A DNA stretch of 64,000 nt from JAXGMQ01 sp040768585 (GTDB lineage Bacteria; Caldisericota; Caldisericia; JAAYUI01). The notes below the pieces were generated by a model, which did no database searches, had not been told where the DNA came from, and saw nothing but the letters and a program-made list of their open reading frames with translations. Numbering within the stretch: position 1 is the stretch's first letter; each line of letters starts with the position of its first letter. Position numbers and translations under genes: made by a program. The stretch covers positions 1,736,001-1,800,000 of the forward strand of contig JAXGMQ010000001.1 in NCBI GenBank assembly GCA_040768585.1, in the 5' to 3' direction. Of this stretch, positions 34,786 through 41,912 are shown one piece after another.

Positions 34786-35544
34786 ATGAAAAGAGCGATA
34801 ATTGTAACAGTTGCGATAGTTGTTGGTTCGATTCTGATTGGTTCACTTGCGGCGTTTGGGGTGGCAAATGCTGACTCAGGCGAGACGGTAAACTGTGAAA
34901 CCAAAAAGACAATCAATGTCTCAGGTAATGGTATTGTAACAGTGAAACCAGACAAATTCACAATATCATTCACAGTTTGGACGCAGGACAAGTCAGCGAG
35001 AGATGCCCAGCAGCTGAACGACACAAAGGCCAATGCTCTGATTGCAGCCCTTCTTGACAACGAGGTTGCAGAAGAGGATATGAAGACAATCTCCTACAGG
35101 CTTGACAGCGTTTACAAGTGGAATGATGTGGAGAGAGTCAACGAGATGGTTGGCTACAAGGCTGTATACACCCTGAGTGTCACCTGCTATGATCTTGCCA
35201 GCATGGGCGAGATGATTGATTTGGCTACAAGCAAGGGAGTCAACGAAATCGGGTCAATCAGCTATGGCATCAAGAACAAAGAACTTATTACAACCGAGGC
35301 ACTCAGACTTGCAATGAAGGACGCAAAGCAGAAGGCAGAGATAGCGCTTGGAGTCTACGATCTTGAGGTCAAGGGTGTTGAGAAGATTTATCTGAATACC
35401 TATGATCCAGTGACTCCAGTCCCATATTATGAGAAGGGTGACATGGATGGCAGAGCCGGTGCTGGTGTGTCAAGCGTTGCTCCCAGCATCATGTCTGGCG
35501 ACCTAACTTTCACAGTCAACGTCAATGTTGAGTTTGAATTCTAG
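34786..35544 (+). CDS. SIMPL-domain (DUF541) secreted protein
   Basis: 252 residues, ATG 34786 after AAAGGAGGAG. Signal peptide: RAIIVTVAIVVGSILIGSLAAFG. The domain begins INVSGNGIVTVKPDKFTISF and continues through ALIAALLDNEV, YRLDSVYKWND, YKAVYTLSV and NEIGSISYGIKN to a C-terminal LTFTVNVNVEFEF. SIMPL proteins are periplasmic or secreted and form oligomers; their biochemical role is not settled. Monocistronic: a strong terminator follows at 35581. Confidence 0.9.
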   Translation: MKRAIIVTVAIVVGSILIGSLAAFGVANADSGETVNCETKKTINVSGNGIVTVKPDKFTISFTVWTQDKSARDAQQLNDTKANALIAALLDNEVAEEDMKTISYRLDSVYKWNDVERVNEMVGYKAVYTLSVTCYDLASMGEMIDLATSKGVNEIGSISYGIKNKELITTEALRLAMKDAKQKAEIALGVYDLEVKGVEKIYLNTYDPVTPVPYYEKGDMDGRAGAGVSSVAPSIMSGDLTFTVNVNVEFEF

Positions 35545-35580
35545 TAACCAAACTAGCTGAATATTAATCACCTTTTTTCA

Positions 35581-35606
35581 CCCACCTCGAAAGAGGTGGG
35601 TTTTTT
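35581..35606 (+). terminator. Rho-independent terminator after the SIMPL gene
   Basis: CCCACCTC-GAAA-GAGGTGGG followed by TTTTTT; an 8-bp perfect stem with a GAAA tetraloop. Confidence 0.95.
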
Positions 35607-35611
35607 ATTGC

Positions 35612-35639
35612 TTGTCAACAAAGTGTGATTTTGTATAAT
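35612..35639 (+). promoter_or_regulatory. Promoter of the seven-TM protein gene
   Basis: TTGTCA (35612-35617), 16 bases, TATAAT (35634-35639). Leader of about 35 bases with AAGGAGAG before GTG 35680. Confidence 0.65.
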
Positions 35640-35679
35640 CTCATCTATTGACCAATTCGCTCAAACAAGGAGAGAACCC

Positions 35680-36465
35680 GTGAAAATCACTTGGATTGGA
35701 TGGACTGCCATCATTGTAACTCTAGCAACCGTTCTGTTAAGGTTTGTTCCAGGCACTTACCATGAGGTTGGCAATACGGCTATTACGTATGGCCCGCTTA
35801 TTGTGATGTTTCTAATGACACTTGTTGGTATCCAGGTCTTAAGAACAATTGAGGATAGAGGAGCTGCCGAGTCCAGAGTTTGGATGTTTTTTGTCTGGGC
35901 TGCGATTCTCAACCTGGTTGCCAGCATAATTGAAATCCTGCCGCTTTTCTTCCCAAACATTAACGATTTGTACGTGGTTATTGCGAGAATTCTAGTTTTC
36001 CTTCTGGCTTATATCTGCTTCACAGCTGGGTTGGCTATCGCGAATTTCCAGTTCAGAGACTTGAAACATGTTATTAAACCCTGGATACCCTTTGTGATTG
36101 CTCTTGTGGGTTTTGTTGTTACATCGTTCTTTCTTTTTAAGCAGCTTGGGGACGGTGGCAATAGGCAGATGTTAGAACAAATTACTTATATCATCTTTGT
36201 TGTATTCGACTTTGTAATCTTTGGCTTGGGTCTTTCCATTGCCACTGGGACATGGGGCGGTGCGTTGTCGTCGTCTTATGGAACGATATCAGAAGGATGT
36301 ATACTGCTTGTCATCTTCCATATCATTACAGTCTTCATGATGATAAATGATCCAGGGTCATTCACAACCTACCATTGGACTAGAATAATCTATGTCAGCG
36401 CTATGGCGATGATAACAGTCGGTGGCGACATCAGGTATTCGATCGAGCAGCAACTGAAGCTGTAA
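35680..36465 (+). CDS. Seven-TM membrane protein of unknown function
   Basis: 261 residues from GTG 35680 behind AAGGAGAG. About seven hydrophobic helices: residues 5-23, 33-50, 64-85, 95-117, 128-148, 166-188 and 202-222, with a last partial one near 240. No enzyme motif is visible. It lies between a strong terminator and a lipoprotein gene with its own promoter, so it is likely monocistronic. Loops are short, without an obvious soluble domain. Hydrophobicity and length fit sensory 7TM or YhhN-like proteins, but no assignment is made. Confidence 0.7.
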   Translation: MKITWIGWTAIIVTLATVLLRFVPGTYHEVGNTAITYGPLIVMFLMTLVGIQVLRTIEDRGAAESRVWMFFVWAAILNLVASIIEILPLFFPNINDLYVVIARILVFLLAYICFTAGLAIANFQFRDLKHVIKPWIPFVIALVGFVVTSFFLFKQLGDGGNRQMLEQITYIIFVVFDFVIFGLGLSIATGTWGGALSSSYGTISEGCILLVIFHIITVFMMINDPGSFTTYHWTRIIYVSAMAMITVGGDIRYSIEQQLKL

Positions 36466-36486
36466 CCTTTTTTGTATGAAAAGATA

Positions 36487-36495
36487 TGCTAGAAT
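36487..36495 (+). promoter_or_regulatory. Extended -10 promoter before a lipoprotein gene
   Basis: TGCTAGAAT matches the extended -10 (TGnTAnAAT) and ends ten bases before ATG 36506. The transcript would start almost at the codon. The in-frame ATG at 36476 lies upstream of this box. Confidence 0.5.
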
Positions 36496-36505
36496 TCGGA
36501 TTGCT

Positions 36506-36940
36506 ATGAAAAGAATACACACGGTTGGAGTATTGGCGGTTCTCGTTGCCTCGATTCTATTGGTTTCATGCGGTAGCACGTCTGGGCCTGTCTGGAATTC
36601 CTCTGAGGAATCGATTTACAACGGGTTCGAGGAGCTTCAGGCAAATGTCGAGAGTATCATGTCACAACTTGATTCGTTTGAACCTGAGTCATTTCAGGAT
36701 GGGAAGAACCTCGCTGATGTGGTTTGGGAATGGAAGAACTACACCGAAAGCTCGATGAAAGACGCTTATGGCGAGTGGCGCTCATATGCTGGAATGGCAA
36801 TTGAGTCCAAGGCTCTAAGATATAGACTAAAAGAGACGACTCCCAATTATGAGTCGTTTGTTGCCAAAGAGAAGTTTAATTACGAAATGTGGGTGGTAAA
36901 AACAGAAGAAATCAGAGAGTTGGTTTCATCACTCAAGTAA
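36506..36940 (+). CDS. Small lipoprotein, unknown function
   Basis: 144 residues from ATG 36506. The signal ends VASILLVSC, giving a lipobox cysteine near residue 22. The mature part is mainly helical and charged (SEESIYNGFEELQANVESI, then WEWKNYTESSMKDAYGEW). No family is recognised. ATG 36506 is preferred over 36476 because the signal peptide then begins properly (KRIHTVGVLAVL) and because the promoter lies between the two ATGs. Followed by a bidirectional terminator. Confidence 0.72.
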   Translation: MKRIHTVGVLAVLVASILLVSCGSTSGPVWNSSEESIYNGFEELQANVESIMSQLDSFEPESFQDGKNLADVVWEWKNYTESSMKDAYGEWRSYAGMAIESKALRYRLKETTPNYESFVAKEKFNYEMWVVKTEEIRELVSSLK

Positions 36941-36963
36941 CCAATAAGTTCCGCAATAATGAT

Positions 36964-36997
36964 AAAAACCCCCGCATATTTTCTTGCGGGGGTTTTT
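36964..36997. terminator. Bidirectional terminator between lipoprotein gene and rhomboid gene
   Basis: AAAAACCCCCGCA and TGCGGGGGTTTTT arms with an eight-base loop. A-tract and T-tract flanks serve both converging transcripts. Confidence 0.93.
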
Positions 36998-37026
36998 ATT
37001 ATCTTATGGGAAAATGTTTTTTTTGT

Positions 37027-37881
37027 TTATCTCTTCCAGATGTCTGGGTCGATTCCTGGTCTTGAATCTGTCCGACCGTCCCCATTACTGTTGTTTTCAT
37101 CATCGTCGGAGAACCCTGTTTGGCTGCCTTTCCCTTGTGGCTTTCTAATGTAGAAGGTTCCAGGTCTTCTATTGCCCACTTTGATTTGTCTCCAGGGTGG
37201 AGGGGCGTTTGGGTAGCGTATTTTCAGGAATACGAACGCAACAAGATAGCCGAACAAGAATCCACCGATATGAGCCCACCAGGCAATACCTGTATCGCCA
37301 CCCAACACACCCAAGAATTGCATTCCAAGCCAGATGATTAGGTACCAGAAAGCGCTGATAGGGACAGGCATATAGAATATGAAGGTCACAATCCGAGCGT
37401 TGGGGAAAAGGGCGAGATAGGCGCCCATCACAGCAGCGATTGCGCCAGACGCTCCGATTATTGGAACAAGTCCAGCTTGCGGACCGAGAGAAAACGCGAC
37501 GTGCATCAGTCCGGCAACTATGCCGCCAGCAAGATAGAACAGAAGGAAACCAGTGTGTCCAAATACGTTCTCTATGTTGTCACCAAATACCCACAGATAC
37601 AGCATATTGAAGATGATGTGTGTCCAGTCACCGTGAAGGAAGATAGATGTGAGAAGTGTCAGTGGAGGCCAAAATGGCGCGGTTGGAAAACCCGTGGGAA
37701 GACTGCCACCAACAACCTCAATTGGCACAGCGCCATATCTATAAGTAAAATAGAGACTGTTGTCTCCCGAAAGCATCAACTGATACAGAAAAACCAGAAC
37801 ACAGAGTCCTATCAAACCCCAAACAACGTATGGCTTTATTTTTTCTCTTCTGTTTGAGTGAAAATCAGCAATTGGTATCAC
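37027..37881 (-). CDS. Rhomboid-family intramembrane serine protease
   Basis: 284 residues from GTG 37881, three bases from the lgt stop. Six-TM rhomboid core: FLHGDWTHIIFNMLYLWVFG (His88, Asn92 side of the oxyanion site), catalytic Ser145 in GASGAIAAVMGAY, and catalytic His204 in AHIGGFLFGYL. The C-terminal ~65 residues are hydrophilic (WRQIKVGNRRPG, then an Asp/Asn-rich stretch). Cleaves transmembrane substrates within the membrane. The lgt pairing is an operon by spacing; no specific substrate is suggested. Confidence 0.94.
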   Translation of the reverse strand: MIPIADFHSNRREKIKPYVVWGLIGLCVLVFLYQLMLSGDNSLYFTYRYGAVPIEVVGGSLPTGFPTAPFWPPLTLLTSIFLHGDWTHIIFNMLYLWVFGDNIENVFGHTGFLLFYLAGGIVAGLMHVAFSLGPQAGLVPIIGASGAIAAVMGAYLALFPNARIVTFIFYMPVPISAFWYLIIWLGMQFLGVLGGDTGIAWWAHIGGFLFGYLVAFVFLKIRYPNAPPPWRQIKVGNRRPGTFYIRKPQGKGSQTGFSDDDENNSNGDGRTDSRPGIDPDIWKR

Positions 37882-37883
37882 GA

Positions 37884-38774
37884 TTATTCCTCGGTATCGT
37901 CATTTGTATCTTCGACACTATCCTCAGCTGATTCGTTTTCTGGTAAATCCGATTCATCGTGTCCTTCAATGGATATCGATTTTTTTCCTCTGTTTCTGTC
38001 GATTTCTTCAATCTCAGCAACTCTTGCCTCATCAACCATCGATGGTTCCGTACCTTTCCTCAGGAAGAAGTGTACTGCGTATCCACCAAGAATCAGCAGG
38101 ATATTGAGCCACTGCGCGATGTTGAGTGGGGTACCCATGATTGGGCTATGTCCGGCGTCTGCGCGGAGGAACTCTGTGCCTATGTGGGTGATTGCATAGA
38201 GATAGATGAAATAGATAAACAATTCGCCCTGTTTGAGCTTCTTTTCTTTGGAAAGCCACCAGAGAGCCAGGAATATTACAACCGCCACAAGCGCATTGAG
38301 GATTTGAGTCGGGAATCTTCCTGCGATGTTGCAAACTGATGTTGTTTGAGGTCCGTAGCAACAGCCATTAACCGTGCAACCAAGTCTGCCAAAGAAGTAA
38401 CCAATTGCGATAGAGGGGGCTGCAAGGTCGGTAATCCTCCAGAATGAGAGCTTCTTGATTCGGGCGAAAATCCAAACTGCTGGGATGTTGAAAAGAATGA
38501 TACCGATGAAGGAAAGACCCTCCATCTGGATGGATAGAATCTCGGCTGGGTTTTGTGCAAAATAGCCAAAATTGGCAATGATGTATGTTAGTCTTGCGCC
38601 GATGATGCCAACGATGATGATGACAAACGCCAAGTCAAGCAGATTATCTTTTGTCAGCCCATACTTCTTTGCCCTGTTCCAGGCAAAGGCAACTCCAGCA
38701 AGAATTCCGAGTGTAATGAGAATCCCGTACCATTTTATCTGTAGTCCAAATATGGTGAAAGCTGTTGGATGCAT
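37884..38774 (-). CDS. lgt: Prolipoprotein diacylglyceryl transferase
   Basis: 296 residues, ATG 38774 behind AAGGAGGAG. Transfers diacylglycerol to the lipobox cysteine, fitting the many lipoproteins here. Seven TM segments. N-terminal FTIFGLQIKWYGILITLGIL is diagnostic. The Lgt signature is the divergent form GRLGCTVNGCCYG (rather than GRIGNF-N-E), as in many non-proteobacterial homologues. A conserved ITHIGTEFLRAD contains the late Arg/Glu pair. The last ~45 residues are a very acidic tail (ENESAEDSVEDTNDDTEE), an addition to the family. Confidence 0.92.
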   Translation of the reverse strand: MHPTAFTIFGLQIKWYGILITLGILAGVAFAWNRAKKYGLTKDNLLDLAFVIIIVGIIGARLTYIIANFGYFAQNPAEILSIQMEGLSFIGIILFNIPAVWIFARIKKLSFWRITDLAAPSIAIGYFFGRLGCTVNGCCYGPQTTSVCNIAGRFPTQILNALVAVVIFLALWWLSKEKKLKQGELFIYFIYLYAITHIGTEFLRADAGHSPIMGTPLNIAQWLNILLILGGYAVHFFLRKGTEPSMVDEARVAEIEEIDRNRGKKSISIEGHDESDLPENESAEDSVEDTNDDTEE

Positions 38775-38843
38775 TAACGCTCCTCCTTAACAAATTGCGT
38801 ATCCTGATGTATCAATACAGAACTATCTTCGTATAGAAGGTAA

Positions 38844-38872
38844 TTGAAAGCAGAGCCTAAAGCAAGTATACT
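38844..38872 (+). promoter_or_regulatory. Promoter giving a leaderless lipoprotein mRNA
   Basis: TTGAAA (38844-38849), 17 bases, TATACT (38867-38872), seven bases to ATG 38880. The TTG of the -35 box is itself in frame and could be mistaken for a start codon. Confidence 0.75.
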
Positions 38873-38879
38873 CCAGCCC

Positions 38880-39854
38880 ATGAAAAGCAAATCACTCGTT
38901 CTACTTGTCGCCATTCTATGTTTGTCAATTGTATCTTGTGGTCGGTCTATTGTGTACATCGAGGGTGAAAAAAACGACAGCTGGAATTTGGGTGTGTTGA
39001 ACAATGTTCCGGGGGATTTTGAATTAAGGTCAATGGGAGAAGAACTCGTCGAAAGCTGGTTGTCATTTTCTTATATGAATGATTCAGAAACTGTTGTCAG
39101 TCCACTCTCGATTTCTCAGAAGGAATACAATATCAAGGATGGGGTTAGCAATCTTGGTAAACCAGAAATAATTGATTCAAAGGATGATGAGCTTGGTTTT
39201 GTAGAGGTTGTTTTTGGTTCTGGTTGTATTGGCAAGTTGGATTTAGCAAAGATGAAGTGGGTTGAATGGGAAATGGCAGGTTATGTTCCCTATTCGCCAC
39301 CTGCTCCAACCGATGCCGACCAAAAAGCCCACAGAGAACTTGATGATGAGACAGCAATTGCTATATCTGCTGATTTCTTGAGTGTTATGGGCTACAGTCT
39401 GAGCGGCTACAAGGCGGAGATTACTGATGAATTCAGTGTTGGAGGGAAAACAGTTCTCCTTAGAGAAATGCTGGTTGACACCAATATCGATTCTCCCAAC
39501 TGGATAAGGGTCAATGTTGATTTTTGGGGCTTCATCAGGAGCTTTGTTGCCAAAGTCGACAAAACCCCTGCTATATCAACGAGACCATCGATCTCCGAGG
39601 GTGAGGCGATTGAAATCGTCAGAGGCTTGCAAAACCTCTCGGACAACGTTGTTATTCCAAGTCCGAGTCGTGCCATCAAGAGGGTGAGAATTGTCGATTC
39701 CTTGAAATCAACTGAACCGGGTGAATCCTCAAACCAAACAACCGTGCTCATGAGTGACACACTCGTTTGGCACTTCGACTTCTTTGGTGTTAACTACAGC
39801 GTCAGAGAGCTTTCGATATCAATTGACGCTCACGGTGGAGTAAAGGTAGACTAA
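38880..39854 (+). CDS. Lipoprotein with PepSY-like repeats, unknown function
   Basis: 324 residues from ATG 38880. Lipoprotein signal KSKSLVLLVAILCLSIVSC (Cys20). Residues ~100-320 show two-fold repeated alpha/beta patterns, e.g. AIAISADFLSVMGYSLSGY and EAIEIVRGLQNLSDNVV. Both are followed by strands containing RVNVDFWGFIRSFVAK or LVWHFDFFGVNY, a PepSY/YcdB-like arrangement. These domains often inhibit proteases or fold as extracytoplasmic modules. Divergent from lgt, with about 100 bases between them. Confidence 0.65.
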   Translation: MKSKSLVLLVAILCLSIVSCGRSIVYIEGEKNDSWNLGVLNNVPGDFELRSMGEELVESWLSFSYMNDSETVVSPLSISQKEYNIKDGVSNLGKPEIIDSKDDELGFVEVVFGSGCIGKLDLAKMKWVEWEMAGYVPYSPPAPTDADQKAHRELDDETAIAISADFLSVMGYSLSGYKAEITDEFSVGGKTVLLREMLVDTNIDSPNWIRVNVDFWGFIRSFVAKVDKTPAISTRPSISEGEAIEIVRGLQNLSDNVVIPSPSRAIKRVRIVDSLKSTEPGESSNQTTVLMSDTLVWHFDFFGVNYSVRELSISIDAHGGVKVD

Positions 39855-39863
39855 ATCCCTTAA

Positions 39864-40244
39864 TCATGGGAGCTTGACGATTGCATCCATCTCCACGTCA
39901 AATCCCAGTGGGAGTTCCTTCACTGCAACTGCTGCTCTTGCTGGTGGATTTTCTGTGAAGAAGGTTTTGTAAATTTCGCCCATCTCCTTGAAGTAGTCCA
40001 TCGATGTTAGATACACGGTCACTTTGACTACGTCAGAGAAGCTGCAACCGGCTTCACTTAGGATTGCACCCATGTTCTTAAGGGCTCTTCTTGTTTGTTC
40101 GGCTATTGTGGTCTTAATCTGCTCTCCAGTTTCTGGGTCTATTGCAATCTGTCCTGAGACAAAAAGAAAATCACCAGCCTGGATTGCTTGAGAATACGGG
40201 CCGATGGCAGCGGGAGCATTCTTGGTGCTTATAACTTTTTTCAT
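39864..40244 (-). CDS. ridA: RidA-family enamine/imine deaminase
   Basis: 126 residues from ATG 40244, preceded by GAGGTGGAAG; longer reading upstream has no signal for initiation. Motifs: STKNAPAAIGPYSQAI, SGQIAIDPETGE, DVVKVTVYLTSMDYFKEM and PPARAAVAVKELPLG (the active-site Arg lies in PPAR). Ends VEMDAIVKLP. Hydrolyses reactive 2-aminoacrylate-type imines released by PLP enzymes. Standalone gene. Confidence 0.95.
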   Translation of the reverse strand: MKKVISTKNAPAAIGPYSQAIQAGDFLFVSGQIAIDPETGEQIKTTIAEQTRRALKNMGAILSEAGCSFSDVVKVTVYLTSMDYFKEMGEIYKTFFTENPPARAAVAVKELPLGFDVEMDAIVKLP

Positions 40245-40415
40245 CTTCCACCTCGTTAAATTGACTGATACCACATACTACAATAACATTATCCATTAAT
40301 GCAAAGGGTGTTTTTGATGCTCAAGATAAGAATCTTGTGAAACAAAAACCGAACTTCGCTTGTTTGGATAGTTGCTGTCAACGTGCATATTATGCATGTG
40401 TTGGAGGATAAAACG

Positions 40416-41912
40416 ATGAAGAACCGTGATTTACCCGAAATAACGAAGATTGATGAAAAGAGACTCGAAAAAAAATTGGGCGAGTCGGCTGGAAAGAAAG
40501 TTGCCAGTTGGTTTTCTAAAAATACATGGCTCGTTTTTCTTGGCGGATTTTTACTTATCCCGCCGTTTGTCAGGGTCGTTTTCGAGGGCTTGATTAAAGC
40601 AGCCGTATACAACTACTGGCAACTTGGTAACCTTGGACAGGCGAGTAAGGACTTTGCTGATTCCTCAAGGCTGTTCGCTGAGTACTACGCCAGAATGAGC
40701 TTCAATATCTTGTTCCTCGTTTTCCTTGGGATATTGCTTGTTGCTCTGATTATTGCTGACAAGTCGAAGGTTGAGCGATGGGGACTCCACTGGAACAAGA
40801 TTCTCCCAGCGATTCTCTACTTTGGCGCATTCTGGTTGATTACATACTTCTTCTTTGTGCCAGTTGGCTCAATTCTCAGCGGTGGAGAAAGCTACTACAT
40901 CGGTCTGCCTCCTCCAACCGGATTCCTGATAACCAAGGAGTGGTATGGAAGTGCTCCATTTGGCTCCATCCTCCAGAATATGTTCTTCCCAAGATCATAT
41001 GTTGCTTTCGCTATCCCAGGCACACAGACGGTTGTACCAGGCACTTTCACTATGGGTTTCCTCGACTTCCTCAGAGTTTGGGTACTCAACGGGCCAGTCA
41101 TCATATTTGCCGTCTTTGGTTACTGGATGAACAAGCTCCTCAACTGGTTTAACACACCAGGTTGGACAAAAGGAGCGGTCAGAGGTGAGGATGAGATTCT
41201 TCATCCAAACTTCAAGTATGTTGTGGCATTCATGTTGAGCGCAGTCTTAATCCCTCTGATGAACACAATCTACCGCAAGGTTGATATGATCCGTTCCACT
41301 GTGCCTGTTGTGACAGACGGCATTGAAGTACAAGAAACGATGTATGCCACATCAACGAGTAGTGTAATCTGGATAATTATCTTCTGGGTTGTCATGGGTA
41401 TTCTATTCAACCTCGCCTACAAGTGGGCAGTCACCGACAGAAGAAAAACCCCTCTCTCGGATTGGGGAGTTTCTTTGAGCAAATGGCTACCAGCGTTTCT
41501 TGTGATTGCAGTTGGTTTGTTCATCTCGTTTGCAACAGGTTGGCACCTTGCACCTGTTGACCCTGAGACAAACCTCGTAATTAGCTCTATGTTTGGACCG
41601 TTTGTTGTGTCAGACCTCATGACGGTTGTCTTCCTCACAATCGGTGTCTACATCTACTTCAGAACCAGAAACCTCATTATTCCAGCGCTTGTCTATTCAT
41701 CACTGCCATGGCTCCTCAACTTCATTCAGGTCACTCCGAAGGTCGTGCCAACATTTATGGGCTCTTTTATTGCTGGGATTCTCACAATCATTGTCCTTGT
41801 TGCGTTCACCGAAACGTACAGGTTCTGGGCTCCTTGGGTGACATTCAATGTCGTTTATGAGGATGTACCAGCTCTCGACGAAAAAACTCCTTCGGAGGAT
41901 GTGGAGGAATAG
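40416..41912 (+). CDS. Polytopic membrane protein, unknown function
   Basis: 498 residues from ATG 40416 (GGAGG 40403-40407, spacing eight). A charged N-terminal ~45 residues precede about ten transmembrane helices. Extended extracytoplasmic loops are visible, for instance GGESYYIGLPPPTGF and YGSAPFGSIL. Ends in the acidic tail EDVPALDEKTPSEDVEE. No family is recognised. Its stop TAG abuts the GTG of polA, so it heads a co-transcribed set with polA, coaE, a nuclease and a lipoprotein; a shared function with Pol I is not implied. Confidence 0.75.
   Translation: MKNRDLPEITKIDEKRLEKKLGESAGKKVASWFSKNTWLVFLGGFLLIPPFVRVVFEGLIKAAVYNYWQLGNLGQASKDFADSSRLFAEYYARMSFNILFLVFLGILLVALIIADKSKVERWGLHWNKILPAILYFGAFWLITYFFFVPVGSILSGGESYYIGLPPPTGFLITKEWYGSAPFGSILQNMFFPRSYVAFAIPGTQTVVPGTFTMGFLDFLRVWVLNGPVIIFAVFGYWMNKLLNWFNTPGWTKGAVRGEDEILHPNFKYVVAFMLSAVLIPLMNTIYRKVDMIRSTVPVVTDGIEVQETMYATSTSSVIWIIIFWVVMGILFNLAYKWAVTDRRKTPLSDWGVSLSKWLPAFLVIAVGLFISFATGWHLAPVDPETNLVISSMFGPFVVSDLMTVVFLTIGVYIYFRTRNLIIPALVYSSLPWLLNFIQVTPKVVPTFMGSFIAGILTIIVLVAFTETYRFWAPWVTFNVVYEDVPALDEKTPSEDVEE

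Noticed and set aside
38844..38879. TTG start giving a longer N-terminus for the lipoprotein at 38880
   Set aside because: TTGAAA is the -35 element; the signal peptide begins at ATG 38880.
40289..40612. 107-codon minus-strand frame
   Set aside because: Antisense to the start and Shine-Dalgarno of the membrane protein gene at 40416; no support of its own.
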